Below are positions 45,089 to 53,238 of a stretch of DNA of 64,000 nt, piece by piece. The notes beneath the pieces were generated by a model. That model worked only from the letters and a program-made list of their open reading frames with translations. It did not search any database and had not been told where the DNA came from. Source of the DNA: Bacteroidetes bacterium UKL13-3 (lineage in GTDB: Bacteria; Bacteroidota; Bacteroidia; UKL13-3). The translations under genes and the position numbers were made by a program. The first letter of the stretch is position 1, and each line of letters starts with the position of its first letter. Location of the stretch: positions 2,536,223 through 2,600,222 of the forward strand of contig CP012155.1 in the NCBI GenBank assembly GCA_001602415.1, in the 5' to 3' direction.

Positions 45089-46002
45089 TCTTCTCCAAAA
45101 TAGTCACTGTCAATTTTTTTAAGTTCGTAAATCTGTTGTGTCGTGCAACCAAGATTATAGTCAATCATAAGTTGAGCCAATTGTTCTCCGTCAATAAGCA
45201 CAATTTTAGTTTCGTTTTTTGGAGTGTATTCCAATGCTTCTTTTGTAAAATTCGATGTCGTGATGAAGATACCTTTTTTCGCACCTTGTCCTGCCAACGC
45301 ACCAACGAATTTGTGAAGTTCTGGTCGTCCAACTACATTCCCTGGTCTCCAACGTTTTGCTTGAATGTAAATAATGTCAAGTCCGAGTTTATCTTCTTTT
45401 ATTGTTCCATCAATTCCTTCATCACCACTTTTTCCAATTGCTTTTCCTGCGTCCTTGATTGAACCACCGTAACCCATTTTCACTAAAAGTTCAACTACAA
45501 GTCTTTCAAAAAACGTTGGCGACAATTCAACCACTCTGTTAAGTAGTTCTGATGCTAATGATTTTCTTATTCGTTGATAAGCTTTGTCAAGATTTTCTTC
45601 GGGTGTTTGCTCATTGGTCTCAACGATTATTATTTCTTCTTCAGTTTCGTTGTCGTTACGTGATGCATTTTGAAACTCTAAAAATGCAGGGAATTGTCTT
45701 AAATATTTTGCGTCTATTCGGTCAGGATTTTTCTTTAAAGTGTCAAGCCCGATTTGAGTAATAACAAAAGTCGCACGTTTAGGAGAGTCGAGTAGTCCAG
45801 CCTTTTTTAAATACGTTTTAGCCCAACCAACTCTGTTGTCAAAAATTGCTTGATTTCCACTTGCCAAAAGTTCTTTACGTTCTTCATCTGTCACTTGAAA
45901 CTCGGTCGCCAAATTTTCGATTAGGTCTCTGTATTTATGTTCCTGTCTGTCCGCAACAAGTTTAAGTAATGGAAGCATTAATGATTGGTAGTCTGGTATC
46001 AT
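45085..46002 (-). CDS. Mrr-type restriction endonuclease
   Basis: 305 residues. N-terminal Mrr_N winged-helix-like domain (YRDLIENLATEFQVTDEERK to KTYLKKAGLLDSPKRATF, residues about 20-105), linker, then Mrr catalytic domain: LLVKMGYGGSIKDAG, then GDEGIDGTIKEDKLGL, then IYIQAKRWRPGN (the D...Q-x-K core) and GQGAKKGIFITTSNFTKEAL. Mrr enzymes cut methylated DNA. It is on the minus strand with the membrane protein; both genes form one cassette between sites 4 and 5. No cognate methyltransferase is beside it. Confidence 0.9.
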   Translation of the reverse strand: MIPDYQSLMLPLLKLVADRQEHKYRDLIENLATEFQVTDEERKELLASGNQAIFDNRVGWAKTYLKKAGLLDSPKRATFVITQIGLDTLKKNPDRIDAKYLRQFPAFLEFQNASRNDNETEEEIIIVETNEQTPEENLDKAYQRIRKSLASELLNRVVELSPTFFERLVVELLVKMGYGGSIKDAGKAIGKSGDEGIDGTIKEDKLGLDIIYIQAKRWRPGNVVGRPELHKFVGALAGQGAKKGIFITTSNFTKEALEYTPKNETKIVLIDGEQLAQLMIDYNLGCTTQQIYELKKIDSDYFGEE

Positions 46003-46056
46003 ATTTTCTATTTATTGTCGTCTGTTCGTTTTATGCACTGTCGTCTTTTAAGCTGC

Positions 46057-46189
46057 CGCTAACGTTCCGCAGCCTTGCGTTAGTTGCCGATTGCGTAGTG
46101 TTAAACTGTCAGCCAAGATAAATAATAATGCGGAAACTAAAGTTGGAACATAGTGTGTTAACGGCAATTACGCAAGATTGCTGTTATAG
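46057..46189. repeat. attC-like site 5
   Basis: CGCTAACG at the left, GTTATAG at the right. Arms GCAGCCTTGCGTTAGTTGCC against GGCAATTACGCAAGATTGC. The Mrr-like gene start (46002) lies 55 bp to its left; on its right the RiPP export gene begins after a 220-bp gap. Confidence 0.75.
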
Positions 46190-46310
46190 GCTGTGGTTCT
46201 TCTCGCGCGACCTGTCTCACGTTGTCAATGTTGAGTACTTGAGTCATGAAGTAGTACGCTTACAGTTAATTTAATTTTTGTGCGTTGGCCGTATTTGTCT
46301 GGGTGGGAAA

Positions 46311-46372
46311 GGCAAGCTCTTTGTGTAGCTTTGGTTTAGCATGGGTTTGTGTGGCTACGCAATGTGCTTGCC
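46311..46372. terminator. imperfect hairpin downstream of HlyD gene, possible terminator
   Basis: GGCAAGC and GTAGC at 46311-46329 pair with GCTAC and GCTTGCC at 46354-46372. It lies 38 bp after the HlyD stop on the minus strand. There is no good T-run, so termination is uncertain. Confidence 0.4.
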
Positions 46373-46409
46373 TTTTGCATGGGAGTTTTTGCGAAATTGT
46401 CAGCTAGCT

Positions 46410-47723
46410 TTATTGATATACGAATAAGGATTTAAACCTATCTAAGAACAGTTTTTCCAATAAATTTTTGTCGTCCAAAGCAATGGTCGCTGTCCCCGAA
46501 AGTCCATATCGAGGTTGAATGTTTTTTTGATACGTAGTTGTCAAGCTGCTGTCAATAGCAATTTGAACTAAGTACATGTTTACATTTCCTTCATTGGTCT
46601 TAACTTCTTGGGGTGTTTCGGCTATTGTTTTCACTTGTCCTTCAGTAACACCAAATTCCTCAAAATTATAACTGTCGAATTTAAGAATAGCACGTTGTCC
46701 GATGGATATTTTACCAAAGTTTTGTTGTGGTATCAATACTTCACAAAGCCAGTTGCTATTGTCAGGTATAATGTATAAAAGAGGTTCACCCGCCTGAACA
46801 TTTAGCCCTTCAAAAATATTTTTATTCATTGAAATAGTTCCATCGAAAGGAGCTATAAAAAGGTACTTAGATTTCCAGTCGGCAATTGCGGATTTGAGTA
46901 AGGAATAACTTTGTATAAAACTATTTTTTTGTTGTGCTATATTTTTTTCCAATGTCAGCAGTTGTTGTTCTATATCGTTTATTGTTGTTTCGTTATTCAA
47001 TAAGTTTTGTTGTAAATTACTTAAACTTAATTTTCGCTGTAGTCTAGCCGACTCTGTGTTTCGCAATTCTATTTTGGTAATACTTCGTTGTTTGTCCAAT
47101 AATGAGTCAGCTTGCCAAGTTTCGTTTGCAAGTGCATATTCACGTTCATAAATTTGTTTTTGATTTGTTAGATTAAAGCGCGTTTGTTTTAAGTTAGATA
47201 GTCGTTTGTTAATAATAGCTTTTTCTTGCAAATATTGTCCGCTGGTAAGAGCTAAATAAAGTTCATTATTACTTTTTTTAAATTGCTCATACACTTGTTG
47301 TATCTCTCCTAAATGCTGAAACGATTGTGTTCCGATATAATCTAGGCTATCAAGCATATCGCTTTCACACAATAATTGTATTTGTGTTAACTCATTTTCA
47401 AGTTGATTGATTTCACTTTCATCTGCAACACTTTCTAAAACCAATAGAACATCACCTTTGTCCACTTTTAACTCGTCACTAACTAATTTTTTTACGATGC
47501 GTCCATTTATTTTTGATACCAAGCTTTTAGGTGGATTGCTACTGCTTAATACAAATTTACCTTCTAATGTATCGGGTGCTTTGATAAAATATAAACTCGC
47601 TAAAACCATAAAACCTAGGACAAACAAAAAGGACATGCCATAACGTAGCATGAAACTCAACTTACGCTTAAGCAAATAGTTAATATTGTCATTGTGTCTG
47701 TATAATTGTTCCCCTTCGCTCAT
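46410..47723 (-). CDS. HlyD-family membrane fusion adaptor of RiPP exporter
   Basis: 437 residues. One N-terminal TM segment (YGMSFLFVLGFMVLASLYFI), the biotinyl-lipoyl-like half motif (NGRIVKKLVSDELKVDKGDV), a long coiled coil of about 200 residues, the second half (FIAPFDGTISMNKNIFEGL then NVQAGEPLLYII), and a beta-barrel. It would join the ABC exporter at 47727-50021 to the TolC at 54314-55780. Its start lies 3 bp after the exporter stop, so the two are one transcript on the minus strand. Confidence 0.92.
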   Translation of the reverse strand: MSEGEQLYRHNDNINYLLKRKLSFMLRYGMSFLFVLGFMVLASLYFIKAPDTLEGKFVLSSSNPPKSLVSKINGRIVKKLVSDELKVDKGDVLLVLESVADESEINQLENELTQIQLLCESDMLDSLDYIGTQSFQHLGEIQQVYEQFKKSNNELYLALTSGQYLQEKAIINKRLSNLKQTRFNLTNQKQIYEREYALANETWQADSLLDKQRSITKIELRNTESARLQRKLSLSNLQQNLLNNETTINDIEQQLLTLEKNIAQQKNSFIQSYSLLKSAIADWKSKYLFIAPFDGTISMNKNIFEGLNVQAGEPLLYIIPDNSNWLCEVLIPQQNFGKISIGQRAILKFDSYNFEEFGVTEGQVKTIAETPQEVKTNEGNVNMYLVQIAIDSSLTTTYQKNIQPRYGLSGTATIALDDKNLLEKLFLDRFKSLFVYQ

Positions 47724-47726
47724 ATA

Positions 47727-50021
47727 TTAGTTCCCTAGCTCTAATTGATTTTTAACTAACTCGTAGTACTTACCTTTTTCGGCAGTTAATGTTTGATGAT
47801 TCCCGGTTTCCATAATTTTACCGTTTTCCATCACAATAATTTGGTCAGCATGTTGCACAGTACTTAAACGGTGTGCAATTACAACCACTGTTCTACCTGT
47901 AAAAAATGAATTCAAGTTATCCATTATTTTGCGCTCATTATTGGCATCCAAACTACTAGTTGCTTCGTCTAATAGCAAATAACTGGGCTTCTTGTAAACT
48001 GCCCTTGCCAATAAAATGCGTTGCCTTTGACCCATACTCACCTGTGTGCCATCATTGCCAATCTCTGTTAAGTAGCCATTGGGTAAGGTGCTAATAAAAT
48101 CATCAATATTGGCAATTTTACCCGCTTTTATAATTTCGCTCATTTCCGCTGGCAAACCTGCTGCAATATTTTCGGCTATAGTTGCATTAAATAATTTGCC
48201 ATCTTGCATCACTACACCACATTTATCTCGCCAATGCCCGTGATGCAAACTCTTAAAATGGGTTGCTCCCAAATAGATATTTCCTTTCTTTGGTTCGTAA
48301 AATTTCATCAGCAATTTGAGCAAAGTTGTTTTACCACTTCCACTTGCGCCAACTATAGCTGTAATTTTACCGGTAGGTATGGTAAAACTAATATCATCCA
48401 AAACGGTCGATAACCGCTCGCTGCCATATACAAAACTTAGATTTTCTATAATGATAGGTTCGTGTTCAGGAATGTCATTCAATAAATGGAGCGAAGTATC
48501 GGTTTCATCTTTTTGCAATACTACATCGCCAATTCTATCCATACCTATTTTGGCTTGCTGTAGTGAATTTACCAAACCATACAATTGCTGAATGGGTGCA
48601 TTTAACTGGCCAATAATCATATTGATGGCAAACATCCCTCCCAAACTCAAATCGCCATTAATAACTGCTGTTGCAGAAGTAAAACTTATTAAAATGCTTG
48701 TAGCTTGGCCCAACATACTTCCACCAATACTCTGAAATTGCCCAACATTAAGGTTTACAATTTTTTGTTTATACAGGCTTGCTTGTATTTCTTCCCACTG
48801 CCAACGGTGTTGCTTGGCACTGTTGTTTATTTTTATCTCCTGTATGCCTTCCAACATTTCTATTACCTTGCTGTTTTCTTTGCTCCCTAAGTGAAACATT
48901 TTATAATCAACCTTTTTACGCCAAGCCAAAAACAAGTAGGTCCATATAAAACCTAGAACGGCACCAATAGAGAATATAAGCAAGATGCCTGGATGGTAAC
49001 CACCCAACAGTACCACCAATATTGACATATTGAGCAAGGAAAAGATTGTACCCAATGAGCTTACCGTAAGTAAACTTTCAACCCGTTTGTGGTCGCCAAT
49101 ACGCTGCATTAAATCCCCTGTTACATGGCTATCAAAAAATGGAATGGAGAGGTTAAAAAGTTTGTAAAAAAAATCGGAAACCATCCCAACGTTAATGCGA
49201 GTTCCCAAATGCATGAGTATTTTGGTTTGGATAAACTGAATTAAAATACTGCCCACAAATACAGCCAATTGTGCCATTAACACCAACTGCACCATGCTTG
49301 CGTTGTGCATGTTTACACCCTTATCAATCATGGCTTGGGTGAGCATAGGGCTTGCCAATGTAATGATGCTGCTAAGCAACATTCCCATTGCCAATTGCAC
49401 AAAATAGCTTTTAAAAGGCTTAAAATAATGCAGCAAATAATTGATGCCTAATTTTTTTTGTTCGCCATCATTTTGCTCTCGTGTAAAAAATTCTGGAGTA
49501 GGTTCGAGTACTAAGGCGTATCCTTGCGGTTGGTTAATTAGTTGATTAGTGATTGGTTGACTGCTGGTGGGTTCATTATCATTTACACCATCAACGCCAA
49601 CAACCCTATCAACCGTTATCCCATCAACCGATACAACAGCCCAATGTTCTATTAACTCCTTTTCAGTGAGTTTTAACAGTTCCTTTGCAGGGTCTGCTAT
49701 GTAAAACTTTGACTTGCCAAACCATGTGCGCTTGTAATCATACAATACCACAAAATGATTTTTATCCCAATGCAATATACTGGGGTGGCTTTTGGCAATT
49801 TCTTTGAGTTTTTGTATATCTATTTTTATACCTATTGTTTTAAAACCAATGGCTTCGGCTGCTTCGCTAATGCCTAGCATGCTTACACCTGTCTTAATAA
49901 TATGGCTTTTGTCTCTTAAATAATCAATGCTGTAGTTTCGCCCAAAATAGGTTGCCACCATTTTGATGCAAGCAGGGCCGCAATCTTTTAAGCCTAATTG
50001 GTGATAAAAAGGGAAATTCAC
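47727..50021 (-). CDS. peptidase-containing ABC transporter (C39) for RiPP export
   Basis: 764 residues. The N-terminal C39 peptidase has Gln8, catalytic Cys14 (LGLKDCGPACIKMV), His89 (KNHFVVLYDY) and Asp110 (YIADPAKEL). A six-helix membrane domain follows (about 200-480), then the ATPase: Walker A VGASGSGKTTLL, signature VSMGQRQRILLARAVY, Walker B YLLLDEATSSLD, switch IAHRLSTV. It should cleave the leader after a double-glycine-type site and export the core peptide, most likely the product at 50751. About 40 residues between peptidase and membrane domain (SQPITNQLINQPQG) are unusually Asn/Gln/Pro-rich. Confidence 0.94.
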   Translation of the reverse strand: MNFPFYHQLGLKDCGPACIKMVATYFGRNYSIDYLRDKSHIIKTGVSMLGISEAAEAIGFKTIGIKIDIQKLKEIAKSHPSILHWDKNHFVVLYDYKRTWFGKSKFYIADPAKELLKLTEKELIEHWAVVSVDGITVDRVVGVDGVNDNEPTSSQPITNQLINQPQGYALVLEPTPEFFTREQNDGEQKKLGINYLLHYFKPFKSYFVQLAMGMLLSSIITLASPMLTQAMIDKGVNMHNASMVQLVLMAQLAVFVGSILIQFIQTKILMHLGTRINVGMVSDFFYKLFNLSIPFFDSHVTGDLMQRIGDHKRVESLLTVSSLGTIFSLLNMSILVVLLGGYHPGILLIFSIGAVLGFIWTYLFLAWRKKVDYKMFHLGSKENSKVIEMLEGIQEIKINNSAKQHRWQWEEIQASLYKQKIVNLNVGQFQSIGGSMLGQATSILISFTSATAVINGDLSLGGMFAINMIIGQLNAPIQQLYGLVNSLQQAKIGMDRIGDVVLQKDETDTSLHLLNDIPEHEPIIIENLSFVYGSERLSTVLDDISFTIPTGKITAIVGASGSGKTTLLKLLMKFYEPKKGNIYLGATHFKSLHHGHWRDKCGVVMQDGKLFNATIAENIAAGLPAEMSEIIKAGKIANIDDFISTLPNGYLTEIGNDGTQVSMGQRQRILLARAVYKKPSYLLLDEATSSLDANNERKIMDNLNSFFTGRTVVVIAHRLSTVQHADQIIVMENGKIMETGNHQTLTAEKGKYYELVKNQLELGN

Positions 50022-50067
50022 AGGACAATAATATGCTTTATTGGCATATTAAATAAAACAGTAAGCA

Positions 50068-50436
50068 TTATTTTTTCTTACTGGCAAGTATTTCTTTGTA
50101 TTCCTTATTCAATTCAATTAAAAACTCAAGTTGTTTATCTTTAGCAGAAATGCTATTGAGTAAAATTTGATTCTCTCTTTTTAGGTATTCAAAAAAATCA
50201 TCATTATTCGTTTCTATTTGTTGAGTAACTATGGTGTTTTTTTCTTTTTGTAATAACTCATGAACAGGTAATTTATAATATACTGCAAGCAGCTCAAGTC
50301 TTTCTGTACTTATTTTTCTTTCGCCTCTTTCAAGTCGTCCGTAGCTTGTGGTATCAATGCCTAAATAATCGGCAATTTGCTGTTGGGTGTATCCATTTTG
50401 CTTTCGCAAGGCAATTAATTTTTGATGTATACTCAT
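50068..50436 (-). CDS. XRE-family regulator with coiled-coil tail
   Basis: 122 residues. HTH_3 domain at residues 6-60 (LIALRKQNGYTQQQIADYLG then IDTTSYGRLERGERKISTER), followed by a helical tail with YLKRENQILLNSISAKDKQ suggesting dimerisation. It lies 46 bp upstream of the exporter gene in the same direction. A 12-bp inverted repeat 36 bp before its start is a good candidate binding site. It probably represses or tunes the cluster. Confidence 0.85.
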   Translation of the reverse strand: MSIHQKLIALRKQNGYTQQQIADYLGIDTTSYGRLERGERKISTERLELLAVYYKLPVHELLQKEKNTIVTQQIETNNDDFFEYLKRENQILLNSISAKDKQLEFLIELNKEYKEILASKKK

Positions 50437-50471
50437 AATGCTTGTATGAGTGTAAATTTATTTAGCTGATA

Positions 50472-50511
50472 AATAGCATTATAGACCATAAAGGCATTTT
50501 ATAATGCTATT
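50472..50511. promoter_or_regulatory. candidate operator in the divergent RiPP promoter region
   Basis: A perfect inverted repeat, AATAGCATTATA (50472-50483) and TATAATGCTATT (50500-50511), 16-bp spacer; AGGCATTTT and AAGGCATTA half-words lie inside and just outside. It lies between the XRE gene (start 50436) and the precursor gene (start 50751). The rest of this 314-bp gap shows AT-rich promoter-like DNA only. Confidence 0.6.
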
Positions 50512-50750
50512 AAGGCATTATTTATTTGCTTTTGTCATTTATCATCATAAGATTTGATATACCCACTACATAAATAGGTTGAATAACTAAATTGTAATAT
50601 GCCCTGCTGTGAAGCACTACAATTCATTACATTTTTTTAGCCAACACGTTTGCTAAAATGGGAAACCCAATATGTATTTGGCATGTTGGATATTTTATTT
50701 TATGTTTATTAAAGTTTTTAGCAGGTTTTGATTGATAAACCGCAAAAGTT

Positions 50751-51062
50751 ATGAAAAAACTAGAAAGAATGGATGGGGAATTGTTTGAAGGATTGAAGTT
50801 AAATGAATTGGCAGATTTATCGGGGATTATGGGTGCTGAAAAAATTACAACTAGCGATGGTGATAAACCCGTTGACACTAATTTTACATCAAGTATGGGA
50901 CAAGGTGCATCAGTAGAGAAGATACTTGCAGATTGTTCATCTTATTGTGATGATAGTTGTCTTGATACATTAAATGGAGCTAGTATGCCAATTATACGAA
51001 AAGAGAGTTCGGATCGTGAATTTATTTATTATTTTAACAACCAACAAGTTGTGTTTCAATAG
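50751..51062 (+). CDS. RiPP precursor peptide (grasp-with-spasm system)
   Basis: 103 residues. Leader-like N-terminus MKKLERMDGELFEGLKLNEL followed by ADLSGIMGA; Gly28-Ala29 is a double-glycine-type cleavage site fitting the C39 exporter. The core would be residues 30-103. It starts with EKITTSDGDKPVDTNFTSSM, rich in Thr/Ser donors and Asp acceptors as needed for ATP-grasp ester or amide cross-links. It also has three evenly spaced Cys at 62, 66 and 70 (DCSSYCDDSC). It is the first plus-strand gene of the cluster. Cross-link pattern and product are unknown; the 74-residue core is long for a graspetide. Confidence 0.75.
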   Translation: MKKLERMDGELFEGLKLNELADLSGIMGAEKITTSDGDKPVDTNFTSSMGQGASVEKILADCSSYCDDSCLDTLNGASMPIIRKESSDREFIYYFNNQQVVFQ

Positions 51063-51127
51063 CTCATCGTTTGTTAATCCTTAATGAAAGGCGGATTTAC
51101 TCCTCCTTTCATTTTTAATCTTATATC

Positions 51128-52063
51128 GTGGCTTATACTAAACTAGTTATTTATGTTCTTTTTTTTCCAATTGTTTGCATGTCGCAAACATTTAGTTATA
51201 AAATAGATAGTGAATTTCTTTACAAACTAAATACAACTTCTGCCGAGATTCGATACTATTTGAATCAAAAAAAATACAACTGTGCGTTAGATGAGCTCAG
51301 AAAGTGTGATAGTTCAATAGTGGCAGTTATGCAACAACTGACTGTGGCAGATGTGTACTTGTATAATAAAGATACCCCTTCTTTTAGAAAACATTTTATT
51401 AACCATATTAGCAATTTTATGGACTATGATCCTTTGGAGAAACTTCTCGCTCCTAATCAAATCTATTTTTTTATGAACTCATCTAGAAGAGAGTTAATGG
51501 ATATTGTTTCAAGAAAGAGAGAGCCACTTAAACATTTAGAAAATTATATTTTAGTAATGAATAAACTTCGTGATTTGATGGCCGTTGATCAATTTATTAG
51601 AAACTACTCGAATGATACATCGATATTTAGGAATACTGTTACACCTTTCTCAAAGGTTGATAGCATTAATATTAAAATATTGTTACGGTTGCTACAGTCA
51701 GATACAGTATGTATATGTAAATCGAGTGAATTATTGACTTCAATCTTTATACATTTGACTAGATATGATAATATTACCTTTGAACGTATTATTGAGTATA
51801 TAGAAAGGTGCTATCCTTTATCCTATCAACCCTATTTAATCGCAATGTTGACTGATAATAGAGAATATTCTGCCCTTAATAAACATCAGAAGTATTATAC
51901 ATATCTGTTTCGTAGTCAACAGCAAAATATTCAATCCATAGAGGATGTAGATGAAGATAGACGAAAAATGGGGTTAGAGGCTCTATACTACAGTTTTGTT
52001 TCATATGGCTTACCAGTTCCAAAGTATTACCTAAATAAGATTAAACATGAGTGCCTTGAATAA
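51128..52063 (+). CDS. secreted protein of the RiPP cluster, unknown
   Basis: 311 residues starting at GTG. A signal peptide (LVIYVLFFPIVCMSQ) is followed by an all-helical mature domain without recognised motif. It lies 65 bp after the precursor and overlaps the ATP-grasp gene by 17 bp, so it is co-translated with the maturation enzymes. Its export signal argues against a role in maturation in the cytoplasm; it could be an immunity or receptor protein, or act on the peptide after secretion. Confidence 0.6.
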   Translation: MAYTKLVIYVLFFPIVCMSQTFSYKIDSEFLYKLNTTSAEIRYYLNQKKYNCALDELRKCDSSIVAVMQQLTVADVYLYNKDTPSFRKHFINHISNFMDYDPLEKLLAPNQIYFFMNSSRRELMDIVSRKREPLKHLENYILVMNKLRDLMAVDQFIRNYSNDTSIFRNTVTPFSKVDSINIKILLRLLQSDTVCICKSSELLTSIFIHLTRYDNITFERIIEYIERCYPLSYQPYLIAMLTDNREYSALNKHQKYYTYLFRSQQQNIQSIEDVDEDRRKMGLEALYYSFVSYGLPVPKYYLNKIKHECLE

Positions 52064-53045
52064 AATTCTCATTTTTTCTAATAGAAATGACAAAAGCACT
52101 GACAGAGTTATAGACTGGATTGATTATCTAGAAACTGGTAATCAATTTTTAAGGATAAATCATGGTGATGAAATTGAATTGCAGTCAATCAATATTAGTT
52201 CACAATCTTACGGTTATTCGTTCAAGCAAAACGGTTGTTTAAACAGTTTTGCAGACTTTAAATCAGTATGGTATAGGAGAGGTGTTCTTAACATTAAATC
52301 GAAAATACAATTATCAAATGATAAGAAAACAGCTTTTTTATCAGCGATTAAAGGATTTCAGACTATAGAATATGGTTTTTTATCGAATTTTATGCTAGCA
52401 ATGTTGAATACTAAGACGCATGTAAATAAGTATACTGATATATTTATTAACAAATATTGGGCACTGATTATTGCGGCTAAACATGGATTGACGATTCCTG
52501 AATCAGTAATAACAAATAGTATAAAAGCATTATCATCTAAATTTAATTATATTACTAAGTCATTAACTGATAATAGATTTGTTTATAAAGATGAGCGAAT
52601 AGAGATGCAAGCAGGAGCTCATACTTTTGTGATTGAAAAAGAAAATATGAAATCGAAAATGTTTGACTATTCACTTTTTCAGAATCTCATAAATAAAAAA
52701 TTCGAACTCCGTGTATTCTTTTTGCATGATAAAATTTTTGCATCCGCTATTTTTTCACAGAATGACCCAAAGACTTCCATTGATTTTAGAAATTACAATA
52801 CAGAAAAACCCAATAGAGTGGTACCCTTTCAATTGCCTGATAATATACAATTCGCAATTAGAGGATTTATGAAAGAAGTAAATATGAATTGTGGCAGTCT
52901 TGATATAATATACAATGAACAGAAAGAATATGTTTTTCTTGAGGTTAATCCTGTAGGACAATTTTGGCAAGTATCATACCCATGTAATTATTATTTAGAG
53001 AAAGAAATAGCAAAAATTTTGATAGGCGATGAATCAAAAAATTAA
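52047..53045 (+). CDS. gwsG: grasp-with-spasm ATP-grasp peptide maturase
   Basis: 332 residues. KILIFSNRNDKSTDRVIDWI at the start and SVWYRRGVLNIKSKI belong to the MvdD-like N-terminal domain. The ATP-grasp fold has FVYKDERIEMQAGAHTFVIE, KKFELRVFFLHDKIFASAIF, and the metal-binding CGSLDIIYNEQKEYVFLEVN (final E-x-N). Enzymes of this kind join Asp/Glu side chains to Thr/Ser/Lys in graspetides. It overlaps the secreted-protein gene upstream and the 69-aa gene downstream, so the genes are coupled. Confidence 0.9.
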   Translation: MSALNKILIFSNRNDKSTDRVIDWIDYLETGNQFLRINHGDEIELQSINISSQSYGYSFKQNGCLNSFADFKSVWYRRGVLNIKSKIQLSNDKKTAFLSAIKGFQTIEYGFLSNFMLAMLNTKTHVNKYTDIFINKYWALIIAAKHGLTIPESVITNSIKALSSKFNYITKSLTDNRFVYKDERIEMQAGAHTFVIEKENMKSKMFDYSLFQNLINKKFELRVFFLHDKIFASAIFSQNDPKTSIDFRNYNTEKPNRVVPFQLPDNIQFAIRGFMKEVNMNCGSLDIIYNEQKEYVFLEVNPVGQFWQVSYPCNYYLEKEIAKILIGDESKN

Positions 53046-53238
53046 AAAGTACTTAAGTCTTTTTTCCAAGTATTTGCCAGCTCACAGTCTGTTTTGGGAG
53101 TTTAACATAGAAAGCAAACGTAAAAAAAAGAAAAGTAAGTTAGCGGCTTTTGATTTTTATCAAAGCGAACATCTTTCCACTCCCAATTTTTACAAACCGA
53201 TAAGCACAATATTTTCAAAAAGAAGATATCTGAAATGA
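53029..53238 (+). CDS. 69-aa basic protein between the two maturases, unknown
   Basis: It overlaps the ATP-grasp gene by 17 bp and the SPASM gene by 4 bp, which makes a real gene likely. The sequence is strongly basic (ESKRKKKKSKLAAFDFYQSE, and a SKRRYLK end) with no membrane segment. It could be an accessory factor for maturation or a second, unusual substrate peptide; no family known to me. Confidence 0.6.
   Translation: MNQKIKKYLSLFSKYLPAHSLFWEFNIESKRKKKKSKLAAFDFYQSEHLSTPNFYKPISTIFSKRRYLK

Noticed and set aside
43588-46189. The palindromes as simple Rho-independent terminators or MITEs
   Set aside because: They are too long, have variable centres, no T-runs, no target duplications, and sequence changes exactly at the TAAC/GTTA cores; cassette sites explain this better. 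MITE origin is not fully excluded.
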